A DNA stretch of 64,000 bases, taken from Flavobacteriales bacterium (GTDB taxonomy: Bacteria > Bacteroidota > Bacteroidia > Flavobacteriales > Flavobacteriaceae). Location: the NCBI GenBank assembly GCA_013205245.1, contig JABMNH010000018.1, positions 47,623 to 111,622 on the forward strand. The letters are read 5' to 3'. The notes beneath the pieces are model-generated. The model was not told the DNA's origin. It made no database searches and was given only the letters and a program-made list of their open reading frames with translations. Positions within the stretch are counted from its first letter, which is position 1. Each line of letters begins with the position of its first letter. Both the position numbers and the translations under genes were made by a program. Shown one piece after another: positions 46,741-56,498 of the stretch.

Positions 46741-48203
46741 AAAATTTAAAAGACATATTGTATAATGTTTCCGTAAACGAAGTTTATGGCAGTACAGATG
46801 TGCTTATAAATACCATAAATTTCGATTCAAGGCTAATCAAATTAAACGATGTTTTTGTAGCCATAATTGGTGTAGAAAGCGATGGTCATGATTATATAGA
46901 AAAAGCACAAAAGAAAGGTGCTACCGTAATAATCTGCGAAGTTTTACCTCTTAATCGAGTTGATGGTCTAACTTATGTTGTGGTAGAAAATACCAAATCG
47001 GCTTTAGCCCATATGGCCTCAAATTATTTTGACAACCCTTCAAGTAAATTGCAATTGGTTGGCGTAACAGGCACAAATGGCAAAACAACTGTTGCTAGTT
47101 TGGCAAACGAATTATTTACAAGAGCTGGGTATAAATCTGGATTAATATCTACAGTTAAAATTTTAATTGCCAACAAAACATATAAATCTACACATACAAC
47201 ACCAGATAGTTTGACTATTAATAGTTATTTAAACAAAATGGTTAAAGCAAAAGTGACGCATTGCTTTATGGAAGTAAGTTCGCATGGTATTCATCAAAAA
47301 AGAACAGAAGGGCTCCATTTTAAAGGAGGCGTTTTTACCAATCTTTCTCAAGACCACTTAGATTATCATCATACATTTAAAGAATACCGCGACGTTAAAA
47401 AATTATTTTTTGACACTTTGCCTAAAACGGCTTTCGCCTTGATTAATTGTGATGATAAAAATGGCGAGGTGATGGTGCAAAACACCAAAGCTAAAATATA
47501 CCGATACGCTCTTAAATCCCCAGCCGATTTTAAAGGTAAAATTCTAGAAAATAGCTTAGAAGGGCTTTTGTTTTCGATAAATAATAATGAATTATGGTCT
47601 CAGTTAATAGGCACATTTAACGCTTATAACTTGGTAGCCGTTTACGGCATAGCATCACTATTAGAATTAGATAAGCTAGACACTTTACGTATAATGAGCA
47701 CTTTAGAAAGTGTTAAAGGTAGGTTTCAATGCAGTGTTTTGGATAATAAAATAACATTAATTATAGATTATGCCCATACGCCAGATGCACTAAGTAATGT
47801 TTTAACAACCATAAATAGTATAAGAACGGGGAACGAAAAATTGATTTGCGTAATGGGTTGTGGTGGCGATAGAGATAAAGATAAACGCAAAAAAATGGGT
47901 TATATAGCTTCTAAACTAAGCAACCTCACTATTATCACTTCAGATAATCCGAGAACAGAAAATCCAGAAGAGATTATTGCTCAGATTGAATCTGGTGTAG
48001 AACCACAAGATTATAAAAAAATTATTTCTATTACCAACAGAAAGCAAGCCATAAAAGTGGCAAGCCAGTTGGCACAATCGGGCGATATCGTCATAATTGC
48101 AGGTAAAGGTCACGAAACTTATCAAGAAATTAAAGGTGTAAGGCACAATTTTGATGATTATAAAATTGCCTTAAAAATGTTTAATAACGATTTAATTAAT
48201 TAG
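46737..48203 (+). CDS. murE: UDP-MurNAc-tripeptide synthetase MurE (meso-diaminopimelate type)
   Basis: ATP-dependent addition of the third amino acid to the cell-wall precursor. The start is GTG at 46737. The P-loop is GTNGKTT (112-118) and DNPR (403-406) is the motif that selects meso-diaminopimelate over lysine. At 488 residues it is full length. The next Mur ligase expected, MurF, is not between murE and mraY, as usual in Bacteroidota. It lies 3 bases before mraY. Confidence 0.95.
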   Translation: MKNLKDILYNVSVNEVYGSTDVLINTINFDSRLIKLNDVFVAIIGVESDGHDYIEKAQKKGATVIICEVLPLNRVDGLTYVVVENTKSALAHMASNYFDNPSSKLQLVGVTGTNGKTTVASLANELFTRAGYKSGLISTVKILIANKTYKSTHTTPDSLTINSYLNKMVKAKVTHCFMEVSSHGIHQKRTEGLHFKGGVFTNLSQDHLDYHHTFKEYRDVKKLFFDTLPKTAFALINCDDKNGEVMVQNTKAKIYRYALKSPADFKGKILENSLEGLLFSINNNELWSQLIGTFNAYNLVAVYGIASLLELDKLDTLRIMSTLESVKGRFQCSVLDNKITLIIDYAHTPDALSNVLTTINSIRTGNEKLICVMGCGGDRDKDKRKKMGYIASKLSNLTIITSDNPRTENPEEIIAQIESGVEPQDYKKIISITNRKQAIKVASQLAQSGDIVIIAGKGHETYQEIKGVRHNFDDYKIALKMFNNDLIN

Positions 48204-48206
48204 TAA

Positions 48207-49430
48207 ATGTTATATTATTTGTTTCAATATTTAGAAAATCAGTTCCATTTATCTGGCGCTGGGTTGTTTCAATATATTTCGTTTAGATCTGCTTTGGCTA
48301 TTTTAATGTCGTTATCATTTTCTACATTATTTGGTAAAAGAATAATAGACTATTTAAGACGCCAACAAATAGGAGAAACAGTTAGAGATTTAGGTTTAGA
48401 AGGTCAAAAAGAAAAATCGGGCACACCAACCATGGGTGGCCTTATAATCATTTTGGCAACTTTAATTCCAGTTCTTTTACTTGCCAAACTTGATAATGTT
48501 TACATCATTATTTTGATAGTAACCACTTTATGGATGGGCCTTATTGGTTTTTTAGACGATTATATTAAAGTATTTAAAAAAGACAAAGATGGTCTTAAAG
48601 GGAAATTCAAAATATTTGGCCAGGTAGGATTGGGTGTCTTTGTAGGAGCGATGCTCTATTTTAATCCAAATGTTACGATAAAACAAAGAATTCATACAAC
48701 CGAAATAACACAAAAAGTAAAAGCATCTCAGAAATTTGGTCCAGCCGAAAAATCTTTTAAAACCACCATTCCGTTTTTAAAAAATAACGAATTTGATTAT
48801 AAAAGTTTGGTGAGTTGGATGGGAGAAACGCCTGCCAAATACGCTTGGGTTCTATTTATATTAATCGTCGTTTTTATTGTAACAGCAATTTCAAATGGGG
48901 CCAATTTAACCGATGGTATAGATGGCTTAGCCGCTGGATCGTCAGCTATTATTGTAGCGACACTAGGTGTGTTTGCATGGGTTTCTGGTAACATTGTTTT
49001 TGCAGATTATTTACAAATAATGTACATCCCAAACTCTGGCGAAATGACCATTTTTATCAGTGCTTTTGTAGGCGCTTTGGTCGGATTTTTATGGTACAAC
49101 ACCTATCCTGCTCAAATATTTATGGGCGATACAGGCAGTCTTACAATTGGTGGTGTTATAGCAGTTATAGCTATTGCTGTAAGAAAAGAATTACTTATTC
49201 CATTATTGGCAGCCACATTTGTTGTAGAAATTTTATCGGTAATAATACAAGTGGGTTATTTTAAATATACAAAGAAAAAAATAGGATTAGGAAAACGGAT
49301 TTTCTTAATGGCGCCTTTACATCATCATTATCAAAAGAAAGGCTACCATGAAAGTAAGATTGTAATGCGCTTTTTAATTATAGGAATTATGCTAGCTGTA
49401 CTTACTGTTTTAACTTTAAAAGTCCGATAA
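48207..49430 (+). CDS. mraY: Phospho-MurNAc-pentapeptide transferase MraY
   Basis: Polytopic membrane enzyme that makes lipid I. The 407 residues hold about ten membrane helices, with GTPTMGGL near the first loop, [11 protein letters not shown] around the catalytic Asp region, and the late-loop [22 protein letters not shown]. It is longer than E. coli MraY (360) because of an insert between residues about 150 and 205, [20 protein letters not shown] and following. murD follows after one base. Confidence 0.95.
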   Translation: MLYYLFQYLENQFHLSGAGLFQYISFRSALAILMSLSFSTLFGKRIIDYLRRQQIGETVRDLGLEGQKEKSGTPTMGGLIIILATLIPVLLLAKLDNVYIIILIVTTLWMGLIGFLDDYIKVFKKDKDGLKGKFKIFGQVGLGVFVGAMLYFNPNVTIKQRIHTTEITQKVKASQKFGPAEKSFKTTIPFLKNNEFDYKSLVSWMGETPAKYAWVLFILIVVFIVTAISNGANLTDGIDGLAAGSSAIIVATLGVFAWVSGNIVFADYLQIMYIPNSGEMTIFISAFVGALVGFLWYNTYPAQIFMGDTGSLTIGGVIAVIAIAVRKELLIPLLAATFVVEILSVIIQVGYFKYTKKKIGLGKRIFLMAPLHHHYQKKGYHESKIVMRFLIIGIMLAVLTVLTLKVR

Positions 49431-49431
49431 A

Positions 49432-50769
49432 ATGAAAAGGTTGGTTGTTCTTGGAGCTGGAGAAAGCGGTGTTGGTGCAGCCATATTGGGAAAAGTAAAA
49501 AATTATGATGTTTTTGTTTCAGACAGCGGCACAATAACTCAAAAGTATAAGGACGTTCTTTTACATAATAAAATACAGTTTGAAGAAGGCAAACATTCTG
49601 AAGATAAAATTTTTAATGCCATTCTTGTGGTTAAAAGTCCGGGGATTCCAGACTCAGTACCACTCATAAAAGAGTTGCGAAAAAGAGGTATTAAAATAGT
49701 TTCAGAAATTGAATTTGCTGCCACTTATACCGATGCTTTTTTGGTAGCAATAACAGGAAGCAATGGTAAAACAACGACCACGCTTTTAACCTATCATATA
49801 TTAAAAAAGGCAGGTTTAAATGTGGGTGTGGCAGGTAATATTGGTCAGAGTTTTGCTTTGCAAGTGGCTGAAAAAAAGCACGATTATTACGTGCTCGAAA
49901 TTAGCAGTTTTCAGTTAGACGACATTTATAATTTTAAACCAGATGTGGCAATTATTACCAATATTTCTGAAGATCATTTAGACCGATACGATTATAAAAT
50001 GCAGAATTACATCGATTCAAAATTAAAAATAACACAAAATCAAACTGAAAATGATTACCTGATTTATGATGCAGACGATGCGTTTTTAAAATCAGAAATA
50101 AAAAAATCGAAAGCGCAATTAATACCTTTTACGGTGTTAAATACATTAGAAAAGAATGCTAATGGCGCACAACTAATAGATAACAAAATAACAATAAAAG
50201 TAAATAAAGAAACATATAAAATGGAGAAATCAATCTTAGCTTTAACAGGGATGCACAACACTAAAAATGCAATGGCTGCGGCTATGGCATCTACGTTGTT
50301 GAGAGTAAGAAAAGAAACGATACGCGAAAGCTTAGAAGATTTTGAAGGTGCCGAACACAGATTAGAACAGGTCTTAAACATACAAGGCGTGAAGTATATT
50401 AACGATTCGAAAGCTACGAATGTTAATGCTACTTTTTACGCATTAGAGTGCATGGATAACCCCACGATTTGGATAGTAGGTGGTGTAGATAAAGGAAATG
50501 ACTACAACACTTTACTTCCAATGGTAAGAGAAAATGTAAAGGCAATAATTTGCTTGGGCATTGACAACTCAAAACTTTTAGAAACTTTTAGCAATGTAGT
50601 AGATTTTATAATGGAGGCAGCGGGTATGGAAGAAGCTGTAAAAATAGCTCATAAACTATCCGAAAAAAACGATACTGTTTTGTTATCGCCAGCCTGTGCC
50701 AGTTTTGATTTATTCGAAAATTACGAAGACAGAGGCCGTCAATTTAAAGATGCTGTAAGAAATTTGTAA
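49432..50769 (+). CDS. murD: UDP-MurNAc-L-alanine:D-glutamate ligase MurD
   Basis: Adds D-glutamate to UDP-MurNAc-L-alanine. The P-loop is GSNGKTTT (109-116), the N-terminal domain has VLGAGESGVGAAILG (a Rossmann-like start), and LNDSKATN-type sequence (INDSKATNVNATFYAL) in the C-terminal domain is the ligase hallmark. 445 residues, full length. Eight bases separate it from ftsW. Confidence 0.95.
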   Translation: MKRLVVLGAGESGVGAAILGKVKNYDVFVSDSGTITQKYKDVLLHNKIQFEEGKHSEDKIFNAILVVKSPGIPDSVPLIKELRKRGIKIVSEIEFAATYTDAFLVAITGSNGKTTTTLLTYHILKKAGLNVGVAGNIGQSFALQVAEKKHDYYVLEISSFQLDDIYNFKPDVAIITNISEDHLDRYDYKMQNYIDSKLKITQNQTENDYLIYDADDAFLKSEIKKSKAQLIPFTVLNTLEKNANGAQLIDNKITIKVNKETYKMEKSILALTGMHNTKNAMAAAMASTLLRVRKETIRESLEDFEGAEHRLEQVLNIQGVKYINDSKATNVNATFYALECMDNPTIWIVGGVDKGNDYNTLLPMVRENVKAIICLGIDNSKLLETFSNVVDFIMEAAGMEEAVKIAHKLSEKNDTVLLSPACASFDLFENYEDRGRQFKDAVRNL

Positions 50770-50777
50770 GACATTAA

Positions 50778-51974
50778 ATGAAGACAATTTTAAAAAATAT
50801 TGAAGGAGATAAAGCTATTTGGGCAGTCATTGCTTTTTTAGCCATTTTTTCTTTTTTACCCATGTACAGCGCCAGTAGTAACTTGGTTTATGTGGTTGAT
50901 AAAGGAACGACTTCGGGGTATTTTTTTAAACATGCCATGCTTTTATTTATTGGTTTTATAATCATATATGCCGTTCATAAAATTCCGTATAAATACTTTA
51001 GCGCCACATCGGTATTGCTATTTCCAGTAATCATTATTTTACTGATTTTTACATTGATGCAAGGCACAAATATTGGTGGTTCAAGCGCCAGCCGTTGGAT
51101 ACGCATCCCCTTTATAGGGATAGGTTTTCAGACATCAACTTTGGCAGGTGTCATTTTAATGATGTATGTTTCTAGATATTTGGCAAAAAACAAAGAGAAT
51201 GTCATCATTTTTAAAGAGAGCTTTATCCAATTATGGATACCTGTTGCTTTTATCATTTTATTGATTTTACCAGCCAATCTATCTACGGCACTTATGTTAT
51301 TTACCATGGTGCTTGTACTTGTTTTTCTTGGCGGATATCCTTTGCGATATTTGGCTGCAATAATTGGCGCTGGAATAATCTTTTTAGCACTTTTTATTAC
51401 AACAGCAAAAGCTTTTCCGTCTGCGATGCCAAATAGGGTAGATACATGGATGAGCCGGATAGAAAACTTCTCCAATAAAACAGATAAACAAGCAAATTAC
51501 CAAGCCGAAAAAGCCAAAATAGCCATAGCCTCTGGTAAAATTTACGGCAAAGGACCTGGAAAAAGCGTACAGAAAAACTTTTTACCTCAATCGTCATCAG
51601 ATTTTATTTATGCCATAATTGTAGAAGAATTTGGACTAATTGGCGCATTGGTAGTTGTTATTTTATACTTAGCACTGCTGTTTAGAATTGTTATTGTAGC
51701 CAATAAATCTGAAAGTATTTTCGGAAGTTTATTAGCTATAGGTGTAGGATTTCCCATCGTATTTCAGGCATTTACAAATATGGCGGTAGCTGTAGGATTG
51801 TTTCCGGTAACGGGACAACCACTGCCATTATTAAGCACGGGTGGCACCTCTATTTGGATGACCTGTATTTCTATAGGTATTATTCTTAGCGTAAGCAGCC
51901 AAAAAGAAATGAAACAAATTGACGAAGATCAAAATGATAACCCATTAGATATTTTACATGAAGCAATCGGTTAA
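50778..51974 (+). CDS. ftsW: Septal peptidoglycan polymerase FtsW
   Basis: SEDS-family glycosyltransferase of the septum, 398 residues with about ten membrane helices. Family motifs are [19 protein letters not shown] in the large loop, [36 protein letters not shown] sequence before the late helices, and [15 protein letters not shown] near the C-terminus. It lies between murD and murG, with murG starting 17 bases before its end. Confidence 0.94.
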   Translation: MKTILKNIEGDKAIWAVIAFLAIFSFLPMYSASSNLVYVVDKGTTSGYFFKHAMLLFIGFIIIYAVHKIPYKYFSATSVLLFPVIIILLIFTLMQGTNIGGSSASRWIRIPFIGIGFQTSTLAGVILMMYVSRYLAKNKENVIIFKESFIQLWIPVAFIILLILPANLSTALMLFTMVLVLVFLGGYPLRYLAAIIGAGIIFLALFITTAKAFPSAMPNRVDTWMSRIENFSNKTDKQANYQAEKAKIAIASGKIYGKGPGKSVQKNFLPQSSSDFIYAIIVEEFGLIGALVVVILYLALLFRIVIVANKSESIFGSLLAIGVGFPIVFQAFTNMAVAVGLFPVTGQPLPLLSTGGTSIWMTCISIGIILSVSSQKEMKQIDEDQNDNPLDILHEAIG

Positions 51975-53052
51975 CATATTATTAAGTGGCGGCGGCACCG
52001 GAGGTCATATTTATCCGGCAATCGCTATTGCTAACGAATTGAAAAGAAGGCATCCAAAAGCTAATTTTCTATTTGTAGGTGCCAGTAATAAAATGGAGAT
52101 GAATAAAGTGCCAGAAGCAGGTTATGCCATAAAAGGACTATGGATTGCAGGGCTTCAACGGAGATTGACATTTAAAAACCTAATGTTTCCTATTAAATTA
52201 ATGAGCAGTTTGTTGAATGCTAGAATGATCATTAAAAATTTTAAACCAGATGTGGTTATTGGTACAGGCGGTTTTGCAAGTGGGCCAATATTACAAATGG
52301 CAACACGAAAACACATCCCAACATTAATACAAGAACAAAATTCGTATCCGGGTATTACAAATAAAATTTTAGGCAAGCAGGTTTCTAAAATCTGTGTGGC
52401 TTATGATGGATTAGAAAAGTATTTTCCGAGCAGTAAAATTATAAAAACAGGAAATCCGGTAAGACAAGATATTTTAGAAACGAGTTCTAAACGCCAAGAG
52501 GCATTAACTTTTTTTAAATTAGATAAAAACAAGACCACATTGTTGGTATTAGGTGGCAGTTTGGGCGCACAAGCTATCAATAAATTAGTAGATGCACGAA
52601 TAGATTTGTTTGCAAAAAACAACATTCAGGTTGTTTGGCAGACTGGCACAGATTATAAAAAGCAGTACCATAGTTTTTATCAAATAAAAGGCATTCAATC
52701 ACATCTGTTTATCAAACGTATGGATTTAGCCTACGCTGCCGCAGATATTATTATAAGTCGTGCAGGGGCTGGTACAATATCTGAGTTATGTATCGTTGGC
52801 AAACCTGTAATTTTTATTCCGTCGCCAAATGTGTCCGAAGATCACCAGACAAAAAACGCCCAATCTTTAGTAGATAAAAATGCCGCTATTTTGATTAAAG
52901 AAAGTGCTATTGGTCATTTTGATGAGATTTTTGAAAACCTAGTTACTGATAAAAATTTACAACAAGAACTCAGTACAAATATCAAGCAGTTGGCTTTGCC
53001 AAATGCTACCAAACAAATAGCAGAAACAGTAGAATTATTATTGGCAGTTTAA
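51958..53052 (+). CDS. murG: UDP-GlcNAc:lipid I transferase MurG
   Basis: Makes lipid II on the inner face of the membrane. The first Gly-rich loop is [12 protein letters not shown] (10-21). The second is [13 protein letters not shown], and [11 protein letters not shown] near the UDP-GlcNAc site is complete. Length of 364 residues is normal. Its start lies within ftsW and its last base is the first of murC, so the two are translationally coupled. Confidence 0.95.
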   Translation: MKQSVNILLSGGGTGGHIYPAIAIANELKRRHPKANFLFVGASNKMEMNKVPEAGYAIKGLWIAGLQRRLTFKNLMFPIKLMSSLLNARMIIKNFKPDVVIGTGGFASGPILQMATRKHIPTLIQEQNSYPGITNKILGKQVSKICVAYDGLEKYFPSSKIIKTGNPVRQDILETSSKRQEALTFFKLDKNKTTLLVLGGSLGAQAINKLVDARIDLFAKNNIQVVWQTGTDYKKQYHSFYQIKGIQSHLFIKRMDLAYAAADIIISRAGAGTISELCIVGKPVIFIPSPNVSEDHQTKNAQSLVDKNAAILIKESAIGHFDEIFENLVTDKNLQQELSTNIKQLALPNATKQIAETVELLLAV

Positions 53053-54452
53053 TGATCGTAAAAACAAACATATCAAATCTAGAAAATAAGTTACACACCT
53101 GTAGCCACATATACTTTGTGGGTATTGGTGGTATTGGTATGAGTGCTTTGGCAAAATATTATTTAAATAATGGTTTTGCTGTTGCTGGATATGATAAAAC
53201 TTTGTCAAACATAACACAATCTCTTATAGCGTGTGGAGCTCAAATTACCGATTTAGATAATGTTGATAGCATTCCAAATGGCTTTCTCAATTTAGATAGA
53301 ACCCTTGTGGTTTACACCCCCGCCATTTCTAATGAAAACATCATTCTAAATCATCTAAAAAATTTAGGTTTTGAGCTCTTTAAACGCGCTGATATTTTAG
53401 GCGAAATTTCTAAACAAAATTTTTGCTTTGCAGTTGCCGGAACACATGGAAAAACAACAACTTCTACCATGTTAGGTCATATTTTAAAAGATAATGGCAT
53501 TGAAGCAACAGCGTTTTTAGGCGGTATTTCAGAAAATTATAACACCAATTTAATTGAAGGATCTGCTAAAGTTTGTGTGGTTGAAGCCGATGAATTTGAC
53601 AGATCCTTTTTAAAATTAGCGCCAAATATAGCCTGTATAACTTCTACAGATGCAGATCATCTAGATATTTATGGCGATAAAAACACAATAGAATCTGCCT
53701 TTATAGAATTTGCACATTTGGCAACCGACAGCCTTTTTGTAAAGAAAGGTTTAAATATAGATGGCATTACTTTCGCCATAAACGATGAAGCCGATTTTAC
53801 AGCTAATAATATTAGAATAGAGAATGGCACATACATTTTTGATGTTGTGACACCAAAAGGAAGTTTTAAAAACATTGCACTTTCAATGCCTGGAGAACAC
53901 AATGTATTAAATGCTTTGGCTGCTTTGGCAATGGCAAATACTTATGGTGTTTCTTTACAAAATATAGCAAAGTCTTTAAAAAGCTTTAAAGGGATTAAAA
54001 GACGTTTCAGTTTTAAAATAAAAACAGATAATTTGGTTATCATTGATGATTATGCCCATCATCCAACCGAAATAAACGCACTGTATAAAGCCGTAAAAAG
54101 TTTGTATCCTAACGAAGAAATCTTAGCCGTTTTTCAACCCCATCTTTTTAGCAGAACCAGAGATTTTTTAGAAGAATTTGCTTTGAGTTTATCACAATTT
54201 GACAACTTATTTTTATTAGATATTTATCCAGCAAGAGAAAAGCCAATACAAGGCATAACGAGCGGCGTTTTGTTAGATAAAATAAAGGGCTTGCCAAACA
54301 AAAAGCAATCTAATTACAAGTGTGTTGATAAAGATAAAATCACCCAAGAAATTATAAACTTAAAACCTAAAGTAGTTGTGTTTATAGGTGCAGGAGATAT
54401 AGGTGTGCTTGTAGATGAAGTAGTAGAAACATTAAAAAACAAAACAGTATAA
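53052..54452 (+). CDS. murC: UDP-MurNAc:L-alanine ligase MurC
   Basis: First amino-acid addition in cell-wall precursor synthesis. The N-terminal HIYFVGIGGIGMSALA motif and the P-loop GTHGKTTT (130-137) are complete; DYAHHPTEI and FQPHLFSRTRDFLEEF in the C-terminal domain are as in the family. 466 residues. The order murG-murC-ftsQ-ftsA-ftsZ is the usual one, but murB and ddl are absent here. Confidence 0.95.
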   Translation: MIVKTNISNLENKLHTCSHIYFVGIGGIGMSALAKYYLNNGFAVAGYDKTLSNITQSLIACGAQITDLDNVDSIPNGFLNLDRTLVVYTPAISNENIILNHLKNLGFELFKRADILGEISKQNFCFAVAGTHGKTTTSTMLGHILKDNGIEATAFLGGISENYNTNLIEGSAKVCVVEADEFDRSFLKLAPNIACITSTDADHLDIYGDKNTIESAFIEFAHLATDSLFVKKGLNIDGITFAINDEADFTANNIRIENGTYIFDVVTPKGSFKNIALSMPGEHNVLNALAALAMANTYGVSLQNIAKSLKSFKGIKRRFSFKIKTDNLVIIDDYAHHPTEINALYKAVKSLYPNEEILAVFQPHLFSRTRDFLEEFALSLSQFDNLFLLDIYPAREKPIQGITSGVLLDKIKGLPNKKQSNYKCVDKDKITQEIINLKPKVVVFIGAGDIGVLVDEVVETLKNKTV

Positions 54453-54458
54453 CAATTG

Positions 54459-55178
54459 ATGAAACGATTCTTTAAAATAGTAAAAGTTCTTTTTGTAAGC
54501 GGACTCGTTGTGTTTTTATATGGCTTTTCGGCTCACAGAAATGCACTTAAAAAAATAGAACATATTGCTATAAAAATCGAAAACGATTCGCATTTGTATG
54601 TAACAAAAACGACGGTTAATAAAATGTTGAAACAAAAATTAGAAAGCCTTAAAACACCGTTAAAAGAAGGCTTATTTTTGAACAATTTAGAAACTGCTTT
54701 ACGAGCCAATGCTTTGGTTGAAAATGCCGAAGTATTTCGAAATATTAAAGGAGATTTAGGCGTCATAATCAAACAAAAAACACCTTTAGCTAGGGTTATT
54801 GGTAATAAAGAGGTTTTTTATATTGATTCTAATGGCGGTAAAATGCCTTTATCTAAAAATTATTCGGCCAGTGTTCCGTTGGTTTCTGGAATTCTGTATG
54901 ATGATAATTTAGATTCGGTTTATAAATTGGCATTATACATTCAAAATGATGGTTTTTTTAAAAAACAAATCATCGGTATAAATAAAGATGAAAATAACGA
55001 ATTCGAATTAAATACAAGACTTGGTAATGCTTTGGTAGAACTAGGGAATTTAGAAAATATGCAGGGTAAATTAAACAATTTAAAGGCCTATTATTTAAAT
55101 GCCATTCAAAACAAATCGATTAACAAGTATAAAAAGATAAATTTAAAATACAACAATCAGGTCGTCTGTACTAAATAA
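54459..55178 (+). CDS. ftsQ: Cell division protein FtsQ
   Basis: Bitopic divisome protein that links the cytoplasmic and periplasmic parts. With the ATG at 54459 it has 239 residues (a TTG one codon earlier is possible). One membrane segment (about 6-22, VKVLFVSGLVVFLYGF) is followed by a POTRA-like part (about 30-100) and the FtsQ domain with VIIKQKTPLARVIGNKEVFYIDSNG. Position before ftsA supports the call. Confidence 0.87.
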   Translation: MKRFFKIVKVLFVSGLVVFLYGFSAHRNALKKIEHIAIKIENDSHLYVTKTTVNKMLKQKLESLKTPLKEGLFLNNLETALRANALVENAEVFRNIKGDLGVIIKQKTPLARVIGNKEVFYIDSNGGKMPLSKNYSASVPLVSGILYDDNLDSVYKLALYIQNDGFFKKQIIGINKDENNEFELNTRLGNALVELGNLENMQGKLNNLKAYYLNAIQNKSINKYKKINLKYNNQVVCTK

Positions 55179-55184
55179 CATATT

Positions 55185-56471
55185 ATGGAACAAAACAATA
55201 TCGCTGTAGGATTAGATATAGGTACAACTAAAATTGTAGCTATGATTGGTCGTAAAAACGACTATGATAAAATTGAAATTTTAGGCATCGGTAAAGCAAA
55301 AAGCCTAGGTGTTCATAGAGGTGTTGTAAATAATATCACACAAACCATTCAATCTATTCAGCAAGCTGTTGAAGAAGCCGAAGAAGTATCTGGTATCAAG
55401 ATAGAAGATGTTGTGGTTGGTATTGCAGGCCAACATATTCGCAGTCTTCAGCACAGCGATTATATTACCAGACCAAATGCCGAAGAAGTGATAGATGAGG
55501 CTGATATTGAAAAGCTAATCAATCAGGTTTATAAATTGGTAATGTTACCTGGCGAAGAAATTATTCATGTTTTACCTCAAGATTTTAAAGTTGACGGTCA
55601 AGCCGAAGTAAAAGAACCTATTGGCATGTATGGCGGTCGTGTTGAAGCCAATTTCCATGTGGTTGTTGGGCAAGTTTCATCCATCAGAAATATTGGCAGA
55701 TGTATTACCAGTGCCGGATTAAAATTAGCAAACATCACATTAGAACCTTTAGCTTCTGCAAGTGCTGTTCTAAATAACGAAGAAAAAGAAGCGGGTGTTG
55801 CTTTAATAGATATAGGTGGTGGCACAACTGATTTGGCTATTTTTAAAGATGGCATTATCAGACATACGTCGGTTATTCCTTTTGGCGGAAATGTCATCAC
55901 AGAAGATATCAAAGAAGGTTGCTCAATTATAGAAAAGCAAGCAGAATTGCTTAAAACCAAGTTTGGATCGGCTTGGCCGGGAGAAAATAAAGACAATGAA
56001 ATAGTGTCTATTCCTGGTTTACGAGGCCGTGATCCTAAAGAAATTACACTTAAAAATTTATCAAAAATAATTCACGCCAGAGTCGTTGAAATTATTGAAC
56101 AAGTGTATCAAGAAATTAAGAACTACGGACATGAAGATGCCAAGAAAAAACTTATTGCCGGCATTGTTATTACAGGTGGTGGCGCACAATTAAAACATAT
56201 TAAGCAACTTGTAGAGTTTATTACAGGTATGGATACCAGAATAGGTTTTCCAAACGAAAATCTGGCAAGCGATTCAAAAGAGGAACTCTCAAGTCCTGCT
56301 TTTGCTACAGCTGTAGGATTACTCATGAACGGTCTAAAACAACACAGCAAAAAAGTTGTTGTAGAAGAAGAAACCAAAGCAGAAGATGTTGTAGAAGCTC
56401 CAGTAGAAAAGAAATCCATTTTTGATAAATGGGCCGATAAGTTTAGAGATTTTTTAGATAACGCAGAATAA
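55185..56471 (+). CDS. ftsA: Cell division protein FtsA
   Basis: Actin-like protein that ties FtsZ filaments to the membrane. The nucleotide site begins with VGLDIGTTKIVAMIG (8-22), the second phosphate loop is VALIDIGGGTTDLAIF, and the adenosine motif ITGGGAQLKHIKQL lies near the end. The tail ends in an amphipathic KKSIFDKWADKFRDFLD helix, the expected membrane anchor. 428 residues, 6 bases after ftsQ. Confidence 0.95.
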   Translation: MEQNNIAVGLDIGTTKIVAMIGRKNDYDKIEILGIGKAKSLGVHRGVVNNITQTIQSIQQAVEEAEEVSGIKIEDVVVGIAGQHIRSLQHSDYITRPNAEEVIDEADIEKLINQVYKLVMLPGEEIIHVLPQDFKVDGQAEVKEPIGMYGGRVEANFHVVVGQVSSIRNIGRCITSAGLKLANITLEPLASASAVLNNEEKEAGVALIDIGGGTTDLAIFKDGIIRHTSVIPFGGNVITEDIKEGCSIIEKQAELLKTKFGSAWPGENKDNEIVSIPGLRGRDPKEITLKNLSKIIHARVVEIIEQVYQEIKNYGHEDAKKKLIAGIVITGGGAQLKHIKQLVEFITGMDTRIGFPNENLASDSKEELSSPAFATAVGLLMNGLKQHSKKVVVEEETKAEDVVEAPVEKKSIFDKWADKFRDFLDNAE

Positions 56472-56498
56472 GATACCAACCAATTAAATACCAAAAAT

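Noticed and set aside
55598..55996. 132-codon minus-strand frame
   Set aside because: Antisense shadow of ftsA.
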